From Chloroflexota bacterium (GTDB lineage: Bacteria; Chloroflexota; Anaerolineae; Anaerolineales; Villigracilaceae), in contig JAKOVF010000404.1 in the NCBI GenBank assembly GCA_029782225.1, forward strand, positions 1 through 62,608: a stretch of 62,608 bases of DNA, given 5' to 3'. Below, piece after piece: positions 25,900 to 34,457 of the stretch. Position numbers and translations under genes: made by a program. The notes under the pieces were generated by a model. It searched no databases. It was not told where the DNA came from and worked only from the letters and a program-made list of their open reading frames with translations. The stretch's first letter is position 1. The number at the start of each line of letters is the position of its first letter.

Positions 25900-27759
25900 A
25901 TGCTCCGAGAGACAGGCTCATCCGTGCATGCAAGTGCCTTGCGGCAATCCACCTTAATTCAAACAGAGGACGACTTCAGCTTCCGGGATCTAAACAAGAA
26001 CGGCAAATTGGATGTCTATGAAGACTCTCGGCAGCCCGTGGACACACGCGTCGAAGATCTTCTGGCCCAAATGACCCTGGAGGAAAAAGCGGGGCTTCTA
26101 TTTATCAATGGGGCAGTCGTCAACGAAGATGGGTCTATTGAAGACCAACCGCGTACAGCGGGGTTTGCACGGGCAGCCGTGACACAAATGACACGCCAGC
26201 AGATGAATCACTTCAATCTCTGGCAAATCCCGGGCGCAAAAGTTGTCGCAAGTTGGTATAACAAACTCCAGCGTTTTGCCGAGCAAACCCGGCTTGGAAT
26301 CCCTGTTACGATCGCATCCGATCCTCGCAATCATTTCACCCGCAACATCTTTTCAATGGCTGCCAACGATTTTTCCCAATGGTGTGAGACTCTGGGTTTT
26401 GCAGCGATTGGTGATGCTGAACTGGTAAGACAATTTGCTGATATTGTCCGAAGGGAATATCTGGCAGTTGGGATTCGTGTCGCACTCCACCCGCAAATTG
26501 ATCTCGCGACCGAACCGCGCTGGCCCCGTATCAGCGGCACGTTCGGGGAAGATGCTCATCTGACCGCACGTTTAGCCGAAGCTTATATCGAAGGCTTTCA
26601 AGAGAAGACTCTTGGACCCGATAGTGTCGCCTGCATGACGAAACATTTCCCGGGCGGCGGGCCGCAAAACGAAGGGTTGGATCCGCATTTTGAATTTCAG
26701 AGAGGACAGATCTACCCCGGCAACAATTTCGATTATCACCTTATACCCTTCGAGGCTGCACTTGCTGCAAAGACCGCGGCCATCATGCCGTACTATGGCG
26801 TCCCTATGGACCAGACAGATGAAAACGTGGCCATGTCCTTCAACAAGGCGATCATCACCGGTTTGCTGCGTGAGAAATATCAATTTGATGGGGTAGTATG
26901 CACCGACTGGGGACTGATTACAGATGTCCACATGCCAGAGACGACCTGGCCCGCACGAGCGTGGGGTGTTGAGAATCTATCCGGGCCGGAGCGCGTACTG
27001 AAAGCCCTGGATGCCGGTGTGGATCAATTTGGCGGGGAAAGCTGCCCGGAATATGTTGTAGAACTGGTGAATTCTGGACGATTGCCTGAGGCGCGCATCG
27101 ATCAATCCGCAGGGCGGCTGTTGCTCTTGAAATTCCAACTGGGGCTGTTCGATAATCCATTCGTGGATGAAGATGAAGTGTCAAAGGTGTTGGGCCATCC
27201 TGATTCTGTTACAGCAGGCCTGAAGTCGCAGCAACGGGCGATGACACTTCTGAAAAACGAGGATCATGTCCTTCCATTAAATGGCGGGCAGAAAATCTTC
27301 ATCAAGAATATCGATCCATCCGTAGCAGCTCATTACGCCGACGTGGTTGCCGCTCCCGAGGCAGCAGATTTTGCCATTTTGCGATTGGAGACTCCCTGGG
27401 TTCCGGTGGACACGAAAAATCCCTTTGCGCGTGGTTTTCATCACGGCGACCTGGATTTCAAAGGGCAGGTCAAAGCTGAGATCTTGAAATTGTTACAGAC
27501 CGTGCCGACCATTGTGGTGCTGTATCTGGATCGACCTGCTGTGATTCCTGAAATCAAACAATTTTCAAGGGCTTTGTTAGCTGAGTATGGGGCCAGTGAC
27601 AGTGCCGTGCTGGATGTCATCTTTGGCAAAGCCTTTCCCGAAGGCAAACTGCCGTTTGAACTTCCATCTTCGATGGAAGCGGTCAGGAATCAAAAGGCAG
27701 ATGTTCCTTACGATTCCGAGAATCCACTCTATCCATTTGGATTTGGATTGTCGTACTGA
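25900..27759 (+). CDS. Glycoside hydrolase family 3 beta-glycosidase (619 residues)
   Basis: No signal peptide, so cytosolic. An N-terminal NKNGKLDVYEDSRQPVDTRVEDLL segment, seen in many GH3 enzymes, leads into the catalytic barrel. KHFPGGGPQNEG carries the conserved Lys-His, and the nucleophile is Asp336 in VVCTDWGLI. The second domain ends NPLYPFGFGLSY; no fibronectin-like domain follows. Family members remove beta-linked glucose or xylose from non-reducing ends. It has only a weak ribosome-binding site. It differs clearly from the GH3 at 29222 and probably has another specificity. Confidence 0.92.
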   Translation: MLRETGSSVHASALRQSTLIQTEDDFSFRDLNKNGKLDVYEDSRQPVDTRVEDLLAQMTLEEKAGLLFINGAVVNEDGSIEDQPRTAGFARAAVTQMTRQQMNHFNLWQIPGAKVVASWYNKLQRFAEQTRLGIPVTIASDPRNHFTRNIFSMAANDFSQWCETLGFAAIGDAELVRQFADIVRREYLAVGIRVALHPQIDLATEPRWPRISGTFGEDAHLTARLAEAYIEGFQEKTLGPDSVACMTKHFPGGGPQNEGLDPHFEFQRGQIYPGNNFDYHLIPFEAALAAKTAAIMPYYGVPMDQTDENVAMSFNKAIITGLLREKYQFDGVVCTDWGLITDVHMPETTWPARAWGVENLSGPERVLKALDAGVDQFGGESCPEYVVELVNSGRLPEARIDQSAGRLLLLKFQLGLFDNPFVDEDEVSKVLGHPDSVTAGLKSQQRAMTLLKNEDHVLPLNGGQKIFIKNIDPSVAAHYADVVAAPEAADFAILRLETPWVPVDTKNPFARGFHHGDLDFKGQVKAEILKLLQTVPTIVVLYLDRPAVIPEIKQFSRALLAEYGASDSAVLDVIFGKAFPEGKLPFELPSSMEAVRNQKADVPYDSENPLYPFGFGLSY

Positions 27760-27947
27760 TTCAACCTAAACCTGAATTATTAAGCCGCTGTGCAACTACG
27801 CCTTTTGAAGTCACAGCAACTTGACCCAAGCCAAAATAACGGAAACAGGTTTTGGCGTAGCAGGATGCGGCTCGTCAGGAGTTCATATTCTCGCGCTTGC
27901 CCTGATTTATCATGTAGTCTTTTACATTCTCTAGTTTGGAGGTTGTT

Positions 27948-29183
27948 ATGACGGATTTCACCCTCGGGGTTAACTACTGGCCCCGCCGCAAAGCCATGTA
28001 CTGGTGGAGCAATTTTGATGAAGGCGAAGTGCGCGACGAATTTGCCATTATCAAAGACATCGGCTTGAGCGTGGTCCGCATGTTCTTGCTGTGGGATGAT
28101 TTTCAACCCGAACCTACATCTGTTTCGCACGAGGCCGTGGATAACCTGGTGAAGGTCGCAAATGCCGCCGCCGACAACGGCCTCGGGCTCGACCTCACTT
28201 TTTTCACCGGTCACATGAGCGGGCCGAACTGGAGTCCGCGCTGGCTGCTCGGCGGGGACCTGCCTCCCGCAGTCCATAGCCATTGGCTGCATGATGTGGT
28301 CAGTGCGGGAAAGAGGACGGACAAAGGCTACCGTAATATGTTCCACGATGAGATGGCTTTGAATGCGGAACGATTGCTGTTGAAAACCGTTGTCAGCACG
28401 CTCAAGGATCATCCTGGCATTTGGATGTGGAATCTCGGCAACGAACCGGATCTCTTCGCCTGGCCTAATTCATCCGAGGAGGGTGCGGCGTGGGTCAAGG
28501 AAATGGTCGGCTTGATCAAATCCATCGATCCGAATCATCCTGTGACGATTGGCCTGCACGGTGATGGACTTCACCGCGATAACGGCCTCCGCATTGACAA
28601 AGTCTACGCTCAAACCGACGTGGCTGTCATGCATTCGTATCCAATGTATACGCCCTGGGCACGTCAGCCCTTGGACCCGGATTTTGTGCCCTTTACCTGT
28701 GCGTTGACCGCCGCCTTATGTGAAAAGCCTGTCTTAATGGAGGAATTTGGCGGTTGTACAGCTCAGCCTGGCGAACCGTCCCATACCTGGACATGGACCG
28801 AGACGAATGGGCGTGAACGCGAGCAATTCATGGCTGGCGAGGAGGATTTCGCCGAGTACATCCGACTGGTACTACCTAATTTGCAGAACAGCGGCGCGAC
28901 CGGAGCCATGCTATGGTGCTATGCGGATTACGTTCCTGAACTGTGGGATCTGCCTCCCTGTCAGAATGCCCGGCATGAACGTTTCTTTGGTCTGGTCCGA
29001 CCGGATGGTACATTGAAACCACATGCGAAAGTCATTCAGGAATTCGCAAAGACGAAACCACAGATCCAGCGCATTCCGGAGTACGCAAGGCTATCCGTCA
29101 ACCCCGATGAATACTATGTGAACCCGCTTGGGTGCGTGGTTGATCTGTATCAGCAATATTTACGGGGAGTCGAACGCGCCTAA
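27948..29183 (+). CDS. GH5-like (clan GH-A) beta-glycosidase
   Basis: 411 residues, no signal peptide. The fold is a clan A barrel: the acid/base Glu166 lies in NLGNEPDLF and the nucleophile Glu266 in LMEEFGG, 100 residues apart as in GH5. MHSYPMYTPW before the nucleophile and AMLWCYADY after it fit mannanase/glucanase-type enzymes. The N-terminus MTDFTLGVNYWPRRKAMYWW begins at barrel strand one. The precise substrate (mannoside, glucoside or exo-acting) cannot be named. GGAGG precedes ATG 27948; 188 nt separate it from the GH3 gene. Confidence 0.82.
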   Translation: MTDFTLGVNYWPRRKAMYWWSNFDEGEVRDEFAIIKDIGLSVVRMFLLWDDFQPEPTSVSHEAVDNLVKVANAAADNGLGLDLTFFTGHMSGPNWSPRWLLGGDLPPAVHSHWLHDVVSAGKRTDKGYRNMFHDEMALNAERLLLKTVVSTLKDHPGIWMWNLGNEPDLFAWPNSSEEGAAWVKEMVGLIKSIDPNHPVTIGLHGDGLHRDNGLRIDKVYAQTDVAVMHSYPMYTPWARQPLDPDFVPFTCALTAALCEKPVLMEEFGGCTAQPGEPSHTWTWTETNGREREQFMAGEEDFAEYIRLVLPNLQNSGATGAMLWCYADYVPELWDLPPCQNARHERFFGLVRPDGTLKPHAKVIQEFAKTKPQIQRIPEYARLSVNPDEYYVNPLGCVVDLYQQYLRGVERA

Positions 29184-29221
29184 GCGCCGACTTTGTGATT
29201 TCTGTCCTTTAGGAGCTATCC

Positions 29222-31888
29222 ATGTCACACATCGATGATCTTCTCAAGCAAATGACCCTCGAAGAAAAAATATCCATGCTCGCGGGCGCAGATCTTTGGC
29301 ACACTGTCCCCGTGAAACGACTCCGCATTCCGCAGTTCAAAGTGTCAGATGGACCGAATGGAGCGCGCGGCGCCTGGGGAAGCATGGGGAAACCTTCTGT
29401 CGCGACCCCGGTGGGAATCGCACTTGGCGCCACCTGGAATCCTGCAGTCGTCGAAAAAGTTGGCAACGTCCTGGCGGACGAGCTCGAAGCCAAGGGAGCC
29501 CACATCCTGCTCGCTCCCACCATCAACATCCACCGCACACCGATCGCGGGTCGAAACTTCGAATGCTACTCGGAAGACCCATTCCTCAGCGGCATGATTG
29601 CATCGGCCTATATCAAGGGGATTCAGGATAAGGGCCGGGGGGCGTGCATCAAGCACTTTGTCACCAATGACCAGGAATACGAACGCTTCTCCATGAGCTC
29701 TGAAGTGGACGAACGTCCGCTGCGTGAAATCTACCTTGAGCCGTTCCGCATCGCCATTCGCAATTCCAATCCATGGGCTGTGATGTCTTCCTACAACCGT
29801 ATCAACGGCAAGTATGCCTGTGAAAACGACCATACCCTGCTGGACATTCTCAAAGGCGAATGGGGTTACGAGGGGATTGTGATGTCTGACTGGTTCGGCA
29901 CCTATGATGCAGCCGTTCCCGGTGGTGGACTTGACCTCGAGATGCCCGGCCCGGCGCGCTGGATGGCGGAGGACTGTGTCAAGCAGGCGCTCAAGAATGG
30001 CACTCTCACTGAAGAAAGACTCAATGACAAGGTCCGGCGTTTGCTGCGGGTGATCGAAAAGGCAGGGCTGTTCGAGAGGCCCGAACTCCAGCCGGAACGC
30101 GGGGAGAACAAGCGTCAGCATCGCAAGATCATCCGCGAAGCGGCGCGTGAAGCGATTGTCCTGCTAAAGAATGAAGGTGTCCTGCCACTCAAAAATGCCG
30201 TGCGGTCCATCGCGGTGATCGGTCCGTATGCGAACGCCGCGCAAATTCTCGGGGGCGGCAGTTCAAACGTTACGCCGCACTATGTAGTCACTCCTCTCGA
30301 GGGAATCAAGAATCGGGCAGGCAAAAAAGTCAGGGTGGAGTACGCGCCGGGCTGCTTCATCCACAAGAATTTGCCCGCTCCCGCCCCCGAAACACTGACA
30401 ACCGAAGATGGGCACAGCGGGCTGGATCTCAGCATCTTCAACGGAACCGAGTTTTCCGGTGCTCCCGTTTACTCTGAAGTGACCCCACGCGTGCAATACG
30501 AGTGGTTCGGCAACTCTGTTCCCAGTGCGAACCAGGAATCATTCTCCATGCGTATGGAAGGATTCTTCACGCCGAAAGAATCAGGCATACACACATTTGG
30601 ACTCTCGAGCGTAGGCTGGTGCAAACTCTACCTCAATGATGAAATCCTCGTGGACCACACATCCGACTCAGATATGAACAAGCAGGTGCTTGGCGAGGTT
30701 GAACTCGAGGGTGGAAAACCCTACTCTGTCAAACTGGAATACTACTGGAAAGGCAACCCAAGCTGGCGTTCCGTCAAGATCGGTCACCAACCTCCTCAAT
30801 CCATCGATCCGATCGCTGACGCCGTCAAACTCGCCAGAAAAGTGGATCTGGTGATCGTGATCGCTGGCTTGAACAGTGAATGGGAATCCGAGGGCTTTGA
30901 CCGTGTGGATATGAAGCTGCCCGGCGACCAGGACAAACTCATCAAGAATATTGCCAAAGCCAACAAAAATACCGTTGTTGTTTTGAATGTCGCTTCTGCT
31001 GTTGAAATGCCGTGGATCGACAAAGTCCCTGCTGTAGTTCAACTCTGGTATGACAGCCAGGAACAGGGGAACGCTCTCGCCGACGTTTTGTTCGGTGACG
31101 TAAACCCATCCGGCAAGCTGCCGACCACATTCCCAGTCCGCCTGGAGGATAATCCTGCCTACATTAACTACCCGGGCGAGAACGGCAAAGTCCGTTATGG
31201 CGAAGGCATCTTTGTCGGTTATCGCTATTACGACAAAAAAGGCCTGGCACCGCTCTTCCCGTTTGGACATGGGTTGTCCTACACCCATTTCAAATACAGC
31301 AATCTGCGTCTGTCCCTGCGGGATGCTTCGCGAAGCGCGAAATCCATCCTGCCGAGTGAAACGCTCACCGTGAAAGTGGATGTGACGAATACCGGCAAGG
31401 TCACAGGCAAGGAAGTCGTGCAACTCTATGTACGCGACGTGAAATCCACGTTTGCGCGGCCCGAAAAGGAACTCAAAGCCTTCGCAAAAGTTGAGTTGAA
31501 ACCGAAGCAAACAAAGACCGTCAGCTTCACACTTGACCGCGAAGCATTCTGGTATTTCGACGTTCCCCGGAATACCTGGCGCACGGAAGCCGGTGAGTTT
31601 GAAATCCTCGTGGGCGCATCCAGCCGTGATATTCGCGAGAAGGGCAGTGTCATGCTCAAGCCGGAACCGCGCGCCTCGCGCCTGCATACAGACCTTGCCA
31701 TCGACACCCTGCTGGCGGATCCTGATGGTCGAGCTGTTGTTTCGAAATATCTGGCTGGTTTCCTGCTCATGGAGGATTTGAAAGCTATCGGCCATCTCAC
31801 GCTCGAACAGATTGTTGCCAGTCACCCCAATTTTGTCTCAAAGCAATCGCTTGCCGCGATTGAAAAGGATTTGGCACAGATCAAATAA
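29222..31888 (+). CDS. GH3 beta-glucosidase with inserted PA14-like and fibronectin-like domains
   Basis: 888 residues, cytosolic (no signal peptide). N-terminal barrel with GRNFECYSEDPFL and nucleophile Asp223 in VMSDWFGTYD. The second domain is split by a PA14-like insertion at about residues 390-520 (MEGFFTPKESGIHTFGLSS, LYLNDEILVDH). The fibronectin III-like C-terminal part contains VTNTGKVTGKEVVQLYV. This is the layout of beta-glucosidases such as the Kluyveromyces and BglX-like enzymes, where PA14 narrows the site for short oligosaccharides. AGGAGC precedes the ATG. About 70 further residues at the C-terminus are unrecognised. Confidence 0.94.
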   Translation: MSHIDDLLKQMTLEEKISMLAGADLWHTVPVKRLRIPQFKVSDGPNGARGAWGSMGKPSVATPVGIALGATWNPAVVEKVGNVLADELEAKGAHILLAPTINIHRTPIAGRNFECYSEDPFLSGMIASAYIKGIQDKGRGACIKHFVTNDQEYERFSMSSEVDERPLREIYLEPFRIAIRNSNPWAVMSSYNRINGKYACENDHTLLDILKGEWGYEGIVMSDWFGTYDAAVPGGGLDLEMPGPARWMAEDCVKQALKNGTLTEERLNDKVRRLLRVIEKAGLFERPELQPERGENKRQHRKIIREAAREAIVLLKNEGVLPLKNAVRSIAVIGPYANAAQILGGGSSNVTPHYVVTPLEGIKNRAGKKVRVEYAPGCFIHKNLPAPAPETLTTEDGHSGLDLSIFNGTEFSGAPVYSEVTPRVQYEWFGNSVPSANQESFSMRMEGFFTPKESGIHTFGLSSVGWCKLYLNDEILVDHTSDSDMNKQVLGEVELEGGKPYSVKLEYYWKGNPSWRSVKIGHQPPQSIDPIADAVKLARKVDLVIVIAGLNSEWESEGFDRVDMKLPGDQDKLIKNIAKANKNTVVVLNVASAVEMPWIDKVPAVVQLWYDSQEQGNALADVLFGDVNPSGKLPTTFPVRLEDNPAYINYPGENGKVRYGEGIFVGYRYYDKKGLAPLFPFGHGLSYTHFKYSNLRLSLRDASRSAKSILPSETLTVKVDVTNTGKVTGKEVVQLYVRDVKSTFARPEKELKAFAKVELKPKQTKTVSFTLDREAFWYFDVPRNTWRTEAGEFEILVGASSRDIREKGSVMLKPEPRASRLHTDLAIDTLLADPDGRAVVSKYLAGFLLMEDLKAIGHLTLEQIVASHPNFVSKQSLAAIEKDLAQIK

Positions 31889-31897
31889 TTTGATGAT

Positions 31898-31925
31898 GCA
31901 GGGGCAACCCGTTGGTTGCCCCTGC
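31898..31925 (+). repeat. Intercistronic hairpin (GCAGGGGCAACC / GGTTGCCCCTGC)
   Basis: A perfect 12-bp stem with a CGTT loop lies 9 nt after the GH3 stop and 15 nt before the GH94 start. No T-run. Similar short hairpins are widespread dispersed repeats (recalled, not searched). Confidence 0.7.
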
Positions 31926-31940
31926 GGAATGGATTTATTC

Positions 31941-34457
31941 ATGAGATTTGGATACTTCGACGACTCAGCGCGTGAATATGTCATTACCCGGCCCGATACA
32001 CCTTTACCCTGGATCAACTACCTCGGCTGCGAAGAGTATTTTGGGATTATCTCGAATACTGCAGGGGGATATTCGTTTTATAAAGATGCGCGTTTAAGAC
32101 GCCTGACCCGTTATCGCTATAACAACGCTCCCCTGGATTCGGGCGGACGATATATTTATCTGCGCGATGACAACCCGAACTTTTATGGACCTCGGTCCTG
32201 GTCGCCGTCATGGATGCCGACCCGCCGCGCCCTGGATGATTATGAGTGTCGCCACGGACTCGGATACACAACCATCCGCTCCAGACTGGCTGGCATCGAA
32301 TCGCAAACCCGATACTTTGTTCCGCTTGGCGAGAGTCTCGAGATCTGGGAATTGACTCTCACGAATCATCGCGACCAACCTGCGGACCTTTCTGTGTTCT
32401 CAGCAGTCGAGTTCTGTCTCTGGGATGCGTTGGACGACGCGACGAATTTCCAGCGCAATTATTCCATTGGAGAAGTCGAAGTAGATTTCCCCTCGCCCAA
32501 TGAGAGAGGGGCCGAGGGCGAGGGTGCGGTCATCTATCACAAAACCGAATACCGAGAGCGCCGCGACCACTTTGCTTATTTTGCCTGTTCCGAGCCGCTG
32601 GCAGGATTCGATACCAGCCGCGAGTCGTTCCTTGGGGCCTACCGCGGTTGGGATTCTCCCGCCGCCGTGGAAGCAGGCCAACTTTCTGGTTCTGTTGCGC
32701 ACGGCTGGCAGCCCATTGGAGCGCAGCATGTCAAAGTCCATGTAGAGGCAGGGGAACAGCGGAAGATCATCTTCCTGCTGGGCTATCATGAAAATCCAAA
32801 GGACGCCAAGTTTGACCCGCCTGATTCTCAAATTATCAACAAGCGGACGGTGAAACCGATCATCGAGCAATACTTGAAGGCCGAAGAAGTCGACGCGGCA
32901 TTTTGCGCGCTGCAGAGATATTGGAACGGCATTCTCGGCAAACTGCAGGTGAACACGCCTGATGTCCACACGAATCGCATGGTCAACATCTGGAACGTGT
33001 ACCAGGTGATGGCAACGTTCAATATCTCCCGCTCAGCTTCGTATTTTGAAAGCGGTGTGGGGCGCGGCATGGGCTTCCGGGATTCGAACCAGGATTTGCT
33101 CGGTTTCATCCATCTCGATCCGGACCGCGCCCGCAATCGAATCCTGGATCTGGCCGCAACTCAGCTCGAAAACGGCGGAGCGTATCATCAATATCAACCA
33201 TTGACCAAGCGTGGCAACAATGATGTTGGCTCAGGCTTCAACGACGATCCACTCTGGCTCGTCCTGGCAGTGACAGCTTATATCAAAGAGACCGGTGACT
33301 GGAGCATTCTCGAAGAACGCGTTCCATATGATAACCAGCCTGGCTCTGAAACAGCTTTATACGAACATTTGCAGCGATCCATTCAATACACACTGGATCG
33401 CCTCGGTCCTCATGGTTTGCCGCTCATCGGCCGCGCAGACTGGAACGACTGCCTGAATTTGAACTGTTTCTCCGATGCGCCAGGTCAATCCTTCCAGACA
33501 ACAACCAACAAAGATGGCAAAGTTGCCGAGAGTGTATTCATTGCCGGATTGTTTGTGCTGGCGGCAAAGGAAATGGCGGAACTCACAGGAAAGATAAAAG
33601 CAGAAGGAGGAGATTCTTTTGTCTCCCGTCGCTCCTCTCAAGACTATCTGGACTCGGCCAGACAAATGGAGGCCGCTGTCTGGTCTGCTGGCTGGGATGG
33701 CGAATGGTTCCGCCGCGCGTATGATGATTTCGGATGTGTGCTTGGGTCAAAAAAAAATGACGAGGGCCGCATTTTCATTGAGCCGCAGGGGATTTGCGTG
33801 ATGGCCGGCCTGGGTGTGAATGATGACCGCGCCGGGAGGGCCCTCAACTCTGTGGCCGAGCATCTCGCTACGCCCCACGGCATTGTTCTACAGCAGCCTG
33901 CTTTCACAAAATATTATGTACATCTGGGTGAGATTTCGTCCTATCCTGCGGGTTATAAGGAAAACGCTGGAATCTTCTGCCATACCAACCCGTGGATCAT
34001 GATCGCCGAAGCGCAGATCGGCCGCGGTAACCAGGCGCATGATTACTATCTGCGCATCAATCCTTCCGCACGCGAAGAACTGGGCGACCTGCATCGCTGT
34101 GAGCCGTACGTCTATTCCCAGATGATCGCCGGTAAGGATGCGACGACGCATGGCGAAGCCAAGAACTCCTGGCTTACCGGAACGGCTGCATGGAATTACG
34201 TGGCGATCTCCCAATGGATTCTCGGCATCCGCGCCACCTATGATGGCTTGCAGATTGCGCCGGTCATTCCGTTGGAATGGAGCGGCTTCGGAGCAACACG
34301 CAGCTATCGGGGAGTCCGATATGTGATTCAGATCGAGAGAAAAGGCCCGGGCAACGAGGTCCAGCTTGAAGTGGATGGAAAGTCAGTCGCTGGAAATGTC
34401 ATTCCCCTCCCGCCCGAAGGCACGCAGGAAGTCCATGTAAATGTAAAGGTGTCTTGA
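31941..34457 (+). CDS. GH94 cellobiose phosphorylase-like enzyme (first copy)
   Basis: 838 residues. The N-terminal beta-sandwich holds FGYFDDSAREYVITRPDTP, the helical barrel holds the catalytic Asp pair 435-436 in FNDDPLWLV, and GRADWNDCLNLN and the KENAGIFCHTN segment are GH94 hallmarks. The enzyme phosphorolyses a beta-glucosyl disaccharide (cellobiose or a relative) to glucose 1-phosphate and glucose in the cytosol. Two stretches look like repeat-derived insertions: residues 183-196 (DNA 32489-32526) and about 555-568 (DNA 33608-33644). ATG 31941 is chosen because homology begins there. Confidence 0.92.
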   Translation: MRFGYFDDSAREYVITRPDTPLPWINYLGCEEYFGIISNTAGGYSFYKDARLRRLTRYRYNNAPLDSGGRYIYLRDDNPNFYGPRSWSPSWMPTRRALDDYECRHGLGYTTIRSRLAGIESQTRYFVPLGESLEIWELTLTNHRDQPADLSVFSAVEFCLWDALDDATNFQRNYSIGEVEVDFPSPNERGAEGEGAVIYHKTEYRERRDHFAYFACSEPLAGFDTSRESFLGAYRGWDSPAAVEAGQLSGSVAHGWQPIGAQHVKVHVEAGEQRKIIFLLGYHENPKDAKFDPPDSQIINKRTVKPIIEQYLKAEEVDAAFCALQRYWNGILGKLQVNTPDVHTNRMVNIWNVYQVMATFNISRSASYFESGVGRGMGFRDSNQDLLGFIHLDPDRARNRILDLAATQLENGGAYHQYQPLTKRGNNDVGSGFNDDPLWLVLAVTAYIKETGDWSILEERVPYDNQPGSETALYEHLQRSIQYTLDRLGPHGLPLIGRADWNDCLNLNCFSDAPGQSFQTTTNKDGKVAESVFIAGLFVLAAKEMAELTGKIKAEGGDSFVSRRSSQDYLDSARQMEAAVWSAGWDGEWFRRAYDDFGCVLGSKKNDEGRIFIEPQGICVMAGLGVNDDRAGRALNSVAEHLATPHGIVLQQPAFTKYYVHLGEISSYPAGYKENAGIFCHTNPWIMIAEAQIGRGNQAHDYYLRINPSAREELGDLHRCEPYVYSQMIAGKDATTHGEAKNSWLTGTAAWNYVAISQWILGIRATYDGLQIAPVIPLEWSGFGATRSYRGVRYVIQIERKGPGNEVQLEVDGKSVAGNVIPLPPEGTQEVHVNVKVS
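32489..32526. repeat. Repeat-derived insertion inside the first GH94 gene
   Basis: CCCTCGCCC (32490-32498) and GGGCGAGGG (32516-32524) form perfect 9-bp inverted arms. The segment encodes residues of the form FPSPNERGAEGEGA between VEVD and VIYHKTEYRE, which family members join directly (recalled alignment). It keeps the frame. The sequence resembles a CCCTCGCCC-type dispersed repeat. Confidence 0.6.
33608..33644. repeat. Fragment of the CATTGCGAG dispersed repeat inside the first GH94 gene
   Basis: AGGAGATTCTTTTGTC (33608-33623) is identical to 16 nt of the intergenic repeat copy at 58746-58834, and the following CGTCGCTCCTCTCAAGAC resembles its right end. It encodes EGGDSFVSRRSSQD in frame. 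Confidence 0.6.

Noticed and set aside
25900..26040. Dockerin/EF-hand in the first GH3 (NKNGKLDVYED)
   Set aside because: This short segment is common at the start of many GH3 enzymes, and there is no duplicated dockerin repeat or signal peptide.
29345..31825. Long minus-strand open frames opposite the GH3 gene
   Set aside because: They overlap a well-supported GH3 gene over its full length, show no domain, and have the composition expected from codon bias on the other strand.
33070..33095. tRNA T-arm-like sequence (GGGATTCGAACC)
   Set aside because: It is inside the GH94 coding sequence; no acceptor stem or anticodon arm can be formed around it.
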